A DNA stretch of 14,181 bases from assembly GCA_020444765.1 (NCBI GenBank), contig JAGRHW010000044.1, positions 1 through 14,181 of the forward strand. Reading direction: 5' to 3'. Shown in pieces: positions 7,208-13,801 of the stretch (its first letter is position 1; every line of letters begins with the position of its first letter). The notes under the pieces were generated by a model. It worked only from the letters and a program-made list of their open reading frames with translations. It was not told the origin of the DNA and did not search any database. The stretch is from Gammaproteobacteria bacterium. GTDB lineage: Bacteria; Pseudomonadota; Gammaproteobacteria; Granulosicoccales; Granulosicoccaceae. Position numbers and translations under genes: made by a program.

Positions 7208-7250
7208 TATTCAAATCAGCTATTCAAAGAATTCTTTATTCAATAAAGAA
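7208..7250. repeat. 19-bp perfect palindrome and three TATTCAA repeats before dctP
   Basis: TTCTTTATT (7232-7240), one central C and AATAAAGAA (7242-7250) make a perfect inverted repeat ending 18 nt before the dctP start codon. The 7-mer TATTCAA occurs three times, at 7208-7214, 7221-7227 and 7237-7243, the last inside the palindrome. It lies downstream of the predicted transcription start, where a bound repressor would act as a roadblock. The 1-nt centre makes it a poor RNA hairpin at full length, so a DNA operator, perhaps for the IclR-type regulator, is the better guess. No second copy is seen in the window. Confidence 0.4.
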
Positions 7251-7268
7251 GAATAAAAGGGGGATCAG

Positions 7269-8309
7269 ATGATCAAGCGTATGCTAGTGACTGCCGTAAG
7301 CTCGGCGCTAATTTCCGTTTGCACAAGTGCTGCTGCCGATACCTCGGCCAAGCTCGATGTTGCCAGCGCATATTCCTTGCGCAATATCTTCGGTAAGGGA
7401 ATCGAAAACGTCGCCAGGGAATTGGATACGATAAGTGATGGCGAGCTGAAGCTGAAAGCCTATGAGCCCGGTGAAATAGTGCCGCCGTTTGAAATTCTTA
7501 ATGCGGTGTCGTCAGGTTCGGTAGCCGCCGGCTGGAGTTCCATATCCTATTTCTCGGGTACCTTGCCGATTGCCAAACTCTATGGGGCGCTGCCGTTCAG
7601 TCCTCCCGCCAATGTGGTCTTTTCATGGACGACAGCCGGAGAAGGACGGAATCTTCTGCAAAAGTCCCTCGACAAATACAATGTCAAGGTCGTTCCGTGT
7701 TCCTACCTCCCTCAAGAACCTGGTGGCTGGTTCAATAAAGAGATCAATACAGTCGAGGACTTTAAAGGGCTCTCGATGCGCATTTCAGGTCTGGGCGCGA
7801 AAGTACTCAATAAATTCGGTGCCTCCACGCAGCTGGTGCCCGGGAATGAAGTCTATCTGGCGCTTGAAAGAGGTCGTGTGGATGCAGCCGAGTTTTCCAT
7901 CCCGGAAGTCGACAGTGCGGTGGGCTTGAATGAAATTGCCAAAAACTATTATTTCCCCGGCTGGCAGCAAGGGGCGGGCTGGTTGGCTCTGCTTATCAAT
8001 AAGGCCCAGTGGGAAAAACTCGGACCCACGCAGCAGGAACGCATAGAAACGGTCTGCCGTTCGAATATTCAGACTGATTTCGACGTGGTCATTCCGAACC
8101 AAATGCGTGCCCTCGAGAAACTGCAAAGCTCAGGTGTCAGTATCAAACGTTTTCCCGAACCGGTTTTAAGTGCGCTGAGAGAAGGCTGGAACGAAGTCTT
8201 GCAGGAAGAAATGAAAACAAATCCGGAATTCAAGGAAGCCTACACGTCTCTGATCGACCACGAAAACCTGGTTAAGAACTGGTATGAAATGCAGTACATC
8301 GGGCAGTAG
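7269..8309 (+). CDS. dctP: TRAP transporter solute-binding protein (DctP family)
   Basis: A 346-residue periplasmic binding protein. It starts with a Sec signal peptide (MIKRMLVTAVSSALISVCTS, cleavage probably after AAA at residues 21-23). The mature part shows typical DctP features: EPGEIVPPFEILNAVSSG, PGGWFNKEINTVEDFKGL, and MRISGLGAKVL with Arg171, the family's conserved carboxylate-clamping arginine, then LVPGNEVYLALERGRVDAAE. The GGWFNKEI type belongs to the group that includes the 2-oxoacid binder TakP and the FcbT1 protein for 4-chlorobenzoate uptake, so the ligand is an organic anion. A strong ribosome binding site (AAGGGGG) precedes the ATG. The first gene of dctP-dctQ-dctM; its 3' end overlaps dctQ by 26 nt. 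The XylS-type boxes upstream and the neighbouring ring-cleavage genes suggest an aromatic acid ligand; this is inference. Confidence 0.93.
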   Translation: MIKRMLVTAVSSALISVCTSAAADTSAKLDVASAYSLRNIFGKGIENVARELDTISDGELKLKAYEPGEIVPPFEILNAVSSGSVAAGWSSISYFSGTLPIAKLYGALPFSPPANVVFSWTTAGEGRNLLQKSLDKYNVKVVPCSYLPQEPGGWFNKEINTVEDFKGLSMRISGLGAKVLNKFGASTQLVPGNEVYLALERGRVDAAEFSIPEVDSAVGLNEIAKNYYFPGWQQGAGWLALLINKAQWEKLGPTQQERIETVCRSNIQTDFDVVIPNQMRALEKLQSSGVSIKRFPEPVLSALREGWNEVLQEEMKTNPEFKEAYTSLIDHENLVKNWYEMQYIGQ

Positions 8310-8925
8310 TGCCGGTGCAAGCAGCAGGCGGGCGTTTGTCGCCTGTTGCTTGCATAAAACAGCCAGACCATTGATTGCTTTTGGGTATATATCGGGAAAG
8401 CTCAGTAGCTGGCTGGTCCTTTTAATCATGGCGGCTGTTCTTCTGACCGTACTGATGAATGCGCTGGGCCTGAACATGATTGTCAGTTTTGGCAAGTCTG
8501 TCCCTTTGTTTGGTCAGGCTATCACGATTAATTCGATTACCGAGCTGCAGTGGCATCTTTTCGGTTTGCTGATATTGGCGGGTGGCAGTTACGCCATGCA
8601 CGAGAATGTTCATGTACGAGTCGATATGTTGCACTCTCATATGTCGGATACGGTCAAAAACTGGGTTGAGATAATCGGCCATTGTTTGTTGCTTATTCCC
8701 TTTTGCCTGCTGATTGCCTGGCTTTCCCGTCACATGGTTGAGATGTCTTTTATGTCGGGTGAGCAGTCCAGTTACGGGGGATTGACCGACCGCTATTTGA
8801 TCAAGGCCGCCTTGCCCCTGGGGCTGTTGATGCTGGCGCTTGGAGCCGTCGGCGAAGTTCTCGAGCGGCTTGGGCGCATTATCGAGCCTGCCCGGTCTGT
8901 CGAGGAGAGTTCCGATGCTGGGTGA
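8284..8925 (+). CDS. dctQ: TRAP transporter small membrane subunit (DctQ family)
   Basis: A 213-residue inner-membrane protein with four hydrophobic segments (about residues 39-60, 80-103, 123-146 and 164-190). The DctQ hallmark is present as ELQWHLFGLLILAGGSYAMH followed by ENVHVRVDML. It forms the transport channel complex with DctM. The annotated ATG lies within dctP (26-nt overlap), giving a rather long polar N-terminal extension (KCSTSGSSAGASSRR); TTG codons at 8350 or 8371 are possible later starts, and 8371 would give an N-terminus closer to the usual family length. No convincing ribosome binding site separates these options. Its 3' end overlaps dctM by 11 nt. Confidence 0.9.
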   Translation: MKCSTSGSSAGASSRRAFVACCLHKTARPLIAFGYISGKLSSWLVLLIMAAVLLTVLMNALGLNMIVSFGKSVPLFGQAITINSITELQWHLFGLLILAGGSYAMHENVHVRVDMLHSHMSDTVKNWVEIIGHCLLLIPFCLLIAWLSRHMVEMSFMSGEQSSYGGLTDRYLIKAALPLGLLMLALGAVGEVLERLGRIIEPARSVEESSDAG

Positions 8926-10267
8926 GTACGGTCTGGCTATTCTGATGATTCTTGGCTTGCTTGCCGGAATCTTCAGTGGTTATCCGGTTGCTTTTCTTCT
9001 TGGCGGTCTCGGGATTGTGTTTGCGTTTCTGGGTGATATCCCGCTGCCGTTTCTGGGCACGGTGGCGTCCCGTATCTTCGGCGGCGTCATAGAAAACTGG
9101 CTGTTGATCGCCATACCGCTGTTTGTCTTTATGGGTTTGATGCTTGAGAAATCAGGTGTCGCCCGCAACCTGCTGCTGACGCTCCAGCGTTTGTTCGGCC
9201 CTGTCAGAGGCGGCCTCGCCATCTCGGTCGCGCTTCTCGGCATCGTTATGGCGGCCAGCACCGGTATTATCGGGGCCTCTGTTGTCATGCTGGGTCTGCT
9301 GGCGCTGCCGGTCATGCTGAAGCAGGGCTATCGGCCGGAGATGGCTTATGGTGTGGTGGCCGCATCCGGTACGCTTGGTATCCTGATTCCTCCCTCCATC
9401 ATGCTGGTGCTGATGGGCTCGATCATGCAGATTTCAGTCGGCGATCTGTTCAAGGCCGCGCTGATTCCCGGACTCCTTCTCGGCGGCCTGTATGCCGCTT
9501 ATCTGCTGATAGCGGCCACTGTAAAGCCGGATTGGGCTCCCCTGGCGCATGAAACCCAGGCTGGGGCGGGCGAACAGGACGACACGCCCTTGGTGCTGGC
9601 CCTGGCGCGGGATCTTCTGGGGCCGATCGTTTTGATCGTCGCGGTGCTGGGGTCCATCATGTCGGGTCTTGCAACACCGACAGAAGCGGCGGCGATCGGC
9701 GCCGCAGGCGCACTGCTGATGGCGGCAGGGTTAAGAAAGCTGAACCTGGAATCCTTGAGAGACGTCTGTCGCGACACCTCAAAAACCACCGCCATGATCC
9801 TGTTTATCGTTATTGGGGCAACCTGCTTCAGCGTGGTTTTCAAAAGGCTGGGCGGTGCCGACATGATTGAAGAAATGATCACCGGGACCGGTCTGGGGCC
9901 TTATGGTCTTTTGTTGATGATCATGGCTCTGGTATTTTTGCTGGGCTTTTTTCTTGAATGGCTGGAGATCAGTTTTGTCATCCTGCCGCTGCTGCTGCCC
10001 GTTATCGAAACGCTGGATTTTGGTAATGGTCTGCACGGCAGTTCTCTGATGATATGGTTTGCCATTCTTATCGCCATCAACCTGCAGACCAGTTTTCTTA
10101 CGCCGCCCTTTGGCTATGCGCTGTTTTATCTCAAAGGCATAACCTCGGGCGAGGTTGGCATCAAAACCATCTATAAATCCATCATCCCGTTTGTGGTTTT
10201 ACAGCTCATCGGCCTTCTGCTTTGCATCCTGTTTCCGTCATTGGTATTGTGGCTGCCCGGTAAATAA
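8915..10267 (+). CDS. dctM: TRAP transporter large permease subunit (DctM family)
   Basis: A 450-residue inner-membrane permease with about 12 hydrophobic segments, driving solute uptake by coupling to a sodium or proton gradient. Family motifs include PLFVFMGLMLEKSGVARNLL, the GIVMAASTGIIGASVVMLGL loop, SGTLGILIPPSIMLVLMGSI, GLATPTEAAAIGAAGALL and GFFLEWLEISFVILPLLLPV. ATG 8915 is the start, with GAGGAGAG 5 nt upstream inside dctQ; the earlier in-frame codon at 8840 lies deep in dctQ and lacks a site. Length and the LEWLEIS motif fit the COG4664-type permeases grouped with mannitol and chloroaromatic TRAP systems (FcbT3), which suits the aromatic neighbourhood. The stop codon lies inside the terminator hairpin that closes the operon. 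Confidence 0.95.
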   Translation: MLGEYGLAILMILGLLAGIFSGYPVAFLLGGLGIVFAFLGDIPLPFLGTVASRIFGGVIENWLLIAIPLFVFMGLMLEKSGVARNLLLTLQRLFGPVRGGLAISVALLGIVMAASTGIIGASVVMLGLLALPVMLKQGYRPEMAYGVVAASGTLGILIPPSIMLVLMGSIMQISVGDLFKAALIPGLLLGGLYAAYLLIAATVKPDWAPLAHETQAGAGEQDDTPLVLALARDLLGPIVLIVAVLGSIMSGLATPTEAAAIGAAGALLMAAGLRKLNLESLRDVCRDTSKTTAMILFIVIGATCFSVVFKRLGGADMIEEMITGTGLGPYGLLLMIMALVFLLGFFLEWLEISFVILPLLLPVIETLDFGNGLHGSSLMIWFAILIAINLQTSFLTPPFGYALFYLKGITSGEVGIKTIYKSIIPFVVLQLIGLLLCILFPSLVLWLPGK

Positions 10268-10283
10268 CCGGGCGTCGTTTTTT
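10255..10283 (+). terminator. Rho-independent terminator of the TRAP operon
   Basis: GCCCGGT (10255-10261) pairs perfectly with ACCGGGC (10267-10273) around a 5-nt AAATA loop; a run of six T residues follows at 10278-10283 after a 4-nt GTCG gap. The dctM stop TAA (10265-10267) is in the loop and right arm. A 7-bp, mostly G-C stem plus T-run makes termination likely, so the AraC-type gene downstream needs its own promoter. Confidence 0.8.
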
Positions 10284-10620
10284 AAACCCAAACGGTACAC
10301 ACCGTTCCCGCAAACCCCTGTGCACGATAATGGCCAGCCGGCGTTGAAATTCTATCCGAACGAGACAGGCTGATCCTCTGGCGCGTCTGATATCGTCGAT
10401 AAGGCAGTTGTCCGCAGGAGTGACTTTCCCTCTTTACTGAATACCGATTTCCCGCCGGAATTTCAGCATTCGGCCTGCGATGCAGGCTGTCTAAGCTGTG
10501 AACCGCGTCAGCTTTTTACCCGTCAGGAAGTTCTGTTGGTCAGAGCTGAGCATTGACCTTTGACAAATTTTTTACATATAATAAATCCATTAATTATAAA
10601 TAAATATTGTGGTGCCGGGC
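10284..10620. other. Intergenic region between dctM and the AraC-type regulator
   Basis: About 340 nt with no credible gene. It holds a small palindrome, GCCTGC-GAT-GCAGGC (10473-10487), whose role is unknown, and an AT-rich promoter segment from about 10553 to 10608. The TGCA at about 10322 and the one at 10481-10484 are not followed by GGNTA at the right distance, so there is no XylS-type box here; the regulator gene does not seem to be under the control it is predicted to exert on the other promoters. Confidence 0.5.
10553..10582 (+). promoter_or_regulatory. Sigma70-like promoter for the AraC-type regulator
   Basis: TTGACC (10553-10558), an 18-nt spacer and a perfect TATAAT (10577-10582) form a strong promoter pattern, with transcription predicted to begin near 10589. 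That leaves a leader of about 20-32 nt before the candidate start codons at 10609, 10612 and 10621. The TTGACA at 10560-10565 is nearer to consensus but only 11 nt from the -10, too close to be the partner. Confidence 0.65.
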
Positions 10621-11586
10621 ATGCTGGAAAAAAGACTGAACAGAGAACGTGCGTTTGATGGTGGTGCGCACCTGCTTCAGGTTTCCGGGTCCGGGCGTGA
10701 TTATGTTGGACAGCACCGCATCAGCCAGCAATATCACATGGTTTTTGAAGCTGCAGACGTCGCATCTCACGAATTTGCGGGTATTGGTTTATCGCGAATC
10801 CGATACAGGGCTAATACCACGACCCGTTTTCCGAGGTCCAAGGCGAGCTATCTTTTGCAGATAGTCACTCGAGGCCGGTGTCGTTGGCACTACCGGGGCG
10901 GGCCGTGTTTGGCGTTAAGTGCCGGCCAGGCCCTTATTAAAAACCCGGAGGATCAGCTGCAACTGTCATGCAATACAGACTGCGAAACTATCTCCGTCAA
11001 TGTGCCGGGTGAACTTTTGCGCAACGGTTGGTTGGAGCAGTCTGGCCCACTGCCGAGGCAGGGGATCAGTTTTGACCGCTGCGTGGTGGATTTGCATGGA
11101 GGAGCCGGCTTGCTGCCGTTTTTGGATCTCCTCTTTAATGAAGTCCGCCACAACGGAGCAGACGCTGGTAATCTGCAGGTTTCCTATCGTGAAATACTCG
11201 TCAACAAATTACTGCAACAATTCGGCGCCAAAGCACGAGAGCAAGACGACGGTGACACGTTTGATCGCGGGTTTGCCGAATTGATCTGTTACATTGAAGA
11301 GAATATCAAAGAGGAACTGGGTGTGGAGGAGTTGGCCCGTCTGGGGCAAATCAGTATCCGCACCCTGTATAACTACTTTTCCAGGCACTTTTCCCTTACG
11401 CCACGCCTTTATGTCAAGAACGCCAAGATGCGCAGCTTACGGGCTGAGCTGATCAATAACACCTGTATTCGAAACGTTACCGAGGCAGCCTTGGATTACG
11501 GCTTTACGCACCTGGGGCGCTTTTCCTCGGACTACCGAAAAATGTTCGGTGAACTGCCTTCCGAAACCTTGAAGCGTCAGCGTTGA
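10621..11586 (+). CDS. AraC-family transcriptional activator, XylS/BenR type
   Basis: A 321-residue regulator. The N-terminal half (about residues 45-200) is an AraC_binding_2-type effector domain, with SYLLQIVTRGRCRWHYRGG, LSAGQALIKNPEDQLQLSCN and TDCETISVNVPGELL, which resembles BenR/XylS (LQILLRGHCR, LLINPDEPVDLTYSADCE). The C-terminal 100 residues hold two helix-turn-helix motifs: ELGVEELARLGQISIRTLYN and NVTEAALDYGFTHLGRFSSD, ending YRKMFGELPSETLK, very close to the BenR/XylS C-terminus as I remember it. Expected role: activation of benzoate-type catabolic promoters on binding an aromatic acid. Three promoters in this window carry XylS-type boxes, a strong independent support. Start is uncertain: ATG 10621 (GGTG upstream) or GTG 10609/10612. 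Its 3' end overlaps the convergent IclR gene by 10 nt. Confidence 0.87.
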   Translation: MLEKRLNRERAFDGGAHLLQVSGSGRDYVGQHRISQQYHMVFEAADVASHEFAGIGLSRIRYRANTTTRFPRSKASYLLQIVTRGRCRWHYRGGPCLALSAGQALIKNPEDQLQLSCNTDCETISVNVPGELLRNGWLEQSGPLPRQGISFDRCVVDLHGGAGLLPFLDLLFNEVRHNGADAGNLQVSYREILVNKLLQQFGAKAREQDDGDTFDRGFAELICYIEENIKEELGVEELARLGQISIRTLYNYFSRHFSLTPRLYVKNAKMRSLRAELINNTCIRNVTEAALDYGFTHLGRFSSDYRKMFGELPSETLKRQR

Positions 11587-12395
11587 CCGCAGATTTTATC
11601 GGTGACCTGGTTAGTGCATTCCATTAAAGCTTGATGGTAAGCGCTGCCGGGACTGACATCGATATCGCCTGCCAGGCCCATGATTGATACGACCGAAGAG
11701 ACATTGCCGTTTATATCGTATATGGCGCTTCCCATCACGTTGATATCCGGCAAATAGTCGCCGTAGAAACAACAGTAGTTTTGTTTTTTGATTTCCTGCA
11801 GGTGGGCGTAGAACGATTCTCTCTGCATCGTCTTGCCCTTATGTCTGGGCAGCGCGGGTGGGGCCTGGTAGAAGCTATCGACTATCTCTTGCATGCGGTT
11901 TTCCGGAAGGTTGGCGAGAAAGATCCGTCCCGACACGGAAAAAAACGGTGACAGCTCTATACCCAAACGAACATTGACCGAGACCGGCTGGCTGGCATCG
12001 AGCCACTTGATCACCAGAGGTGCGTGACCGTTCCAGATAGTGACCGAGCTGGTTACGTCTCTGCTGTCGTTAAGGATGTCGACAGCCTGAAACGTAAGCT
12101 GTATCGGATCAATTCTGCGCAAGGCCGCGACCCCAAGTGTCAGGCTTGCCTCTGCAAGGGAATAGCAGTTGCTGGTGTCCTGGACGATGTAATCCGTGCG
12201 CATCAGGCTGACCAGATACTTATACAGACGGCTGGGAGACAGATCCAGCTGTTGGGATAAGGTTTTGAGACTCACCGGTTTGGGCGATTGTGCGATCGTA
12301 TCCAGTATTTTAAGACCAAGCTCCAGGGAGCCTATGCCCTGCCGGTTGGAGGTTGCGGGCGTCTCGGATGAATCTATATCGGTATCAGAGGTCAT
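11577..12395 (-). CDS. IclR-family transcriptional regulator
   Basis: A 272-residue regulator on the - strand. The winged helix-turn-helix (about residues 20-85) reads GSLELGLKILDTIAQ, LKTLSQQLDLSPSRLYKYLV and then the wing CYSLAEASLTLGVAALRR. The C-terminal IclR ligand-binding domain (about 95-265) includes TIWNGHAPLVIKWLDASQPV, NVRLGIELSPFFSVSGRIFL and NVMGSAIYDINGNVSSVVSI. IclR proteins often control aromatic ring-cleavage and transport genes (PcaR, PobR, CatR-type), but none of these names can be assigned here. The ATG is preceded by only a weak site (ATAAG). An unusual leader of about 196 nt separates it from the divergent Pm-like promoter at 12598-12658, if that is its promoter. Its stop overlaps the end of the AraC-type gene tail to tail. 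Confidence 0.9.
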   Translation of the reverse strand: MTSDTDIDSSETPATSNRQGIGSLELGLKILDTIAQSPKPVSLKTLSQQLDLSPSRLYKYLVSLMRTDYIVQDTSNCYSLAEASLTLGVAALRRIDPIQLTFQAVDILNDSRDVTSSVTIWNGHAPLVIKWLDASQPVSVNVRLGIELSPFFSVSGRIFLANLPENRMQEIVDSFYQAPPALPRHKGKTMQRESFYAHLQEIKKQNYCCFYGDYLPDINVMGSAIYDINGNVSSVVSIMGLAGDIDVSPGSAYHQALMECTNQVTDKICGQR

Positions 12396-12597
12396 TGCAG
12401 CTTATCTATCCCGGCTTGTAGAAAACAAACGGTGCATGATGCTGATGCGCCCTGCGTGCTGGAGTGATGAACGGTCAGTCGATTGTTGCAGGCCGTAAAC
12501 GCCAAGGCGCCATGTGTGCCTGTCCGGAAAGTATGCAAGAGCCTGGTGTGATTTTCCAACAGTGATTTCCCAAATCTGTTTGTATTACCCGACACTG

Positions 12598-12658
12598 ATT
12601 AGAGCAGATGAGGGGTTCAGCGGATAGCCAGTGAATGCAGCAATATCCAAATACTGCA
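12598..12658 (-). promoter_or_regulatory. Pm-like promoter with two perfect XylS-type boxes, pointing to the IclR gene
   Basis: Read on the - strand, TGCAGTATTTGGATA (12658-12644) and TGCATTCACTGGCTA (12639-12625) both fit TGCA-N6-GGNTA at all nine fixed positions. They are separated by 4 nt (19-bp period, against 20 in the other two promoters here). Exactly 21 nt past the proximal box is TCTAAT (12603-12598), 5/6 to TATAAT. Transcription would begin near 12591, giving a long leader of about 196 nt to the IclR start codon. An alternative is that these boxes only help the + strand promoter. Confidence 0.6.
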
Positions 12659-12679
12659 AAAAAATTCAATACCCTCGTT

Positions 12680-12741
12680 TGCAAAAGGTGGATAAGAGTT
12701 GCAGATATTGGATTTCGCCTCCGGCCGGCCTGTCTGATTAT
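12680..12741 (+). promoter_or_regulatory. Pm-like promoter with XylS/BenR-type boxes for the dioxygenase-benD operon
   Basis: The distal box TGCAAAAGGTGGATA (12680-12694) is a perfect TGCA-N6-GGNTA match. After 5 nt the proximal box TGCAGATATTGGATT (12700-12714) matches at all fixed positions but the last. Exactly 21 nt later is GATTAT (12736-12741), 4/6 to the -10 consensus. The weak -10 and lack of a good -35 are expected of an activator-dependent promoter. The predicted start of transcription is near 12748, about 70 nt before the ATG. Box type, tandem arrangement and distance to the -10 agree with the TOL plasmid Pm promoter as I recall it, where the period is 21 rather than 20 bp. Confidence 0.75.
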
Positions 12742-12817
12742 CTAGGCGGTTTTCGCCGTGGTCAAAGATTCCCGGCATGGGTATTTACCTGAAAAGGATA
12801 ACTAAGGAGGTGTGGCA

Positions 12818-13741
12818 ATGAAAAAAGGTGTTATGAGACCTGGTCACGTACAGATTCGTGTACTGGATATGGAAAAGGCGATCGCTCACTACCGCGATCT
12901 GATGGGTCTGATCGAAGTCGATCGCGACAGCCAGGGACGTGTCTATCTGAAGGGTTGGACCGAAGTGGACAAGTTCTCGGTGGTGCTGCGCGAAGCGGAT
13001 AGTGCAGGCATGGATTTCATGGGCTTTAAATGCCTTAACGAAGAGGTCCTCGATACATTGCGGGCCGAGCTGATCGAGTACGGCTGCGAAGTCGCAGATA
13101 TTCCCGCCGGTGAACTCAACGATTGTGGACGCCGTGTCCGGTTTGGCGCACCTTCAGGCCACAGTTTCGAACTCTACGCCAGCAAACAGCAGACAGGCCG
13201 GTACGGTATTGGCAATCACAACCCCGAAGCCTGGCCGCGTGACCTGACGGGGATGAAAGCACAGCGTTTTGACCACTGTCTGCTGTACGGTACCAATCTG
13301 GATGAAACCTGGGATCTGTTCCGCGATGTGCTTGGGTTTGATCTTTGTGAGCAGGTGATGACGCCGGATGGCAAGCGTGTTGCGCAATTCCTGACCGTAA
13401 GCATGAAAGCCCACGATATCGCCTTTATCGATCATCCGGAACCCGGCAAGTTTCACCATGCCTCGTTTTTCCTGGAGACCTGGGACGATGTGCTGCGTGC
13501 TGGTGATCTGATCTCCATGACCGATACGCCCATCGACATAGGCCCGACCCGTCACGGTATTACTCACGGTTCGACAATCTATTTCTTCGATCCGTCAGGT
13601 AACCGTAACGAGGTGTTCTGCGGCGGTGATTACTTCTACCCGGACCACGAGCCGATCACCTGGGATGCCGACAAGCTGGGTAAGGCGATTTTCTATCATG
13701 ACCGCGCGCTTAACGAACGCTTTCTTTCTGTCGTAACGTGA
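12818..13741 (+). CDS. xylE: Catechol 2,3-dioxygenase (extradiol, XylE class)
   Basis: A 307-residue iron(II) enzyme of the vicinal oxygen chelate family that opens catechol between carbons 2 and 3, giving 2-hydroxymuconic semialdehyde, the entry step of the meta-cleavage pathway; cytosolic, tetrameric in its relatives. Length equals P. putida XylE and the sequence aligns without gaps to it from memory. Metal ligands His153, His214 and Glu265 are all present, as are the active-site residues His199, His246 and Tyr255. Near-identical blocks include [13 protein letters not shown] [50 protein letters not shown] and [16 protein letters not shown] 12818 is the start: AGGAGG (12805-12810) is 7 nt upstream, while the GTG at 12812 is only 1 nt from it. 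benD follows after 60 nt in the same operon, fitting benzoate degradation through catechol. Confidence 0.97.
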   Translation: MKKGVMRPGHVQIRVLDMEKAIAHYRDLMGLIEVDRDSQGRVYLKGWTEVDKFSVVLREADSAGMDFMGFKCLNEEVLDTLRAELIEYGCEVADIPAGELNDCGRRVRFGAPSGHSFELYASKQQTGRYGIGNHNPEAWPRDLTGMKAQRFDHCLLYGTNLDETWDLFRDVLGFDLCEQVMTPDGKRVAQFLTVSMKAHDIAFIDHPEPGKFHHASFFLETWDDVLRAGDLISMTDTPIDIGPTRHGITHGSTIYFFDPSGNRNEVFCGGDYFYPDHEPITWDADKLGKAIFYHDRALNERFLSVVT

Positions 13742-13754
13742 GCAACAGCATTAG

Positions 13755-13778
13755 CGGGCCCTTGTATTAAAGGGCCCG
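13755..13778 (+). other. Strong hairpin between the dioxygenase and benD genes
   Basis: CGGGCCCTT (13755-13763) and AAGGGCCCG (13770-13778) form a perfect 9-bp stem with a 6-nt GTATTA loop. No T-run follows, and the benD ribosome binding site begins 8 nt later, so it is not a normal terminator. It more likely protects the 3' end of the dioxygenase message or tunes its level relative to benD. Confidence 0.6.
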
Positions 13779-13801
13779 ATCAACTCAAGGAGTGAAGGGT
13801 C

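Larger units (their letters stand above)
12396..12817. other. Divergent regulatory region between the IclR gene and catechol 2,3-dioxygenase
   Basis: About 420 nt with no convincing gene. The half next to the dioxygenase (12598-12741) carries four XylS-type boxes as two back-to-back pairs, 21 nt apart, each followed by a -10-like hexamer, one pointing each way. The half next to the IclR gene (12396-12597) would be its untranslated leader; I see no clear hairpin or small gene in it. A 67-codon frame on the - strand at 12392-12595 is judged spurious. Confidence 0.55.

Noticed and set aside
10320..10495. XylS-type boxes upstream of the AraC-type gene
   Set aside because: TGCA occurs twice but neither copy is followed by GGNTA after 6 nt on either strand.
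12392..12595. 67-codon frame on the - strand whose stop overlaps the IclR start codon (ATGA)
   Set aside because: GTG start without a ribosome binding site, lying just before the predicted transcription start; composition (many Thr, His, Ser, Cys) looks like non-coding sequence.
12670..12683. Additional - strand XylS-type box (TACCC...TGCA) between the two pairs
   Set aside because: The spacer is 5 nt rather than 6, and it overlaps the perfect + strand box.
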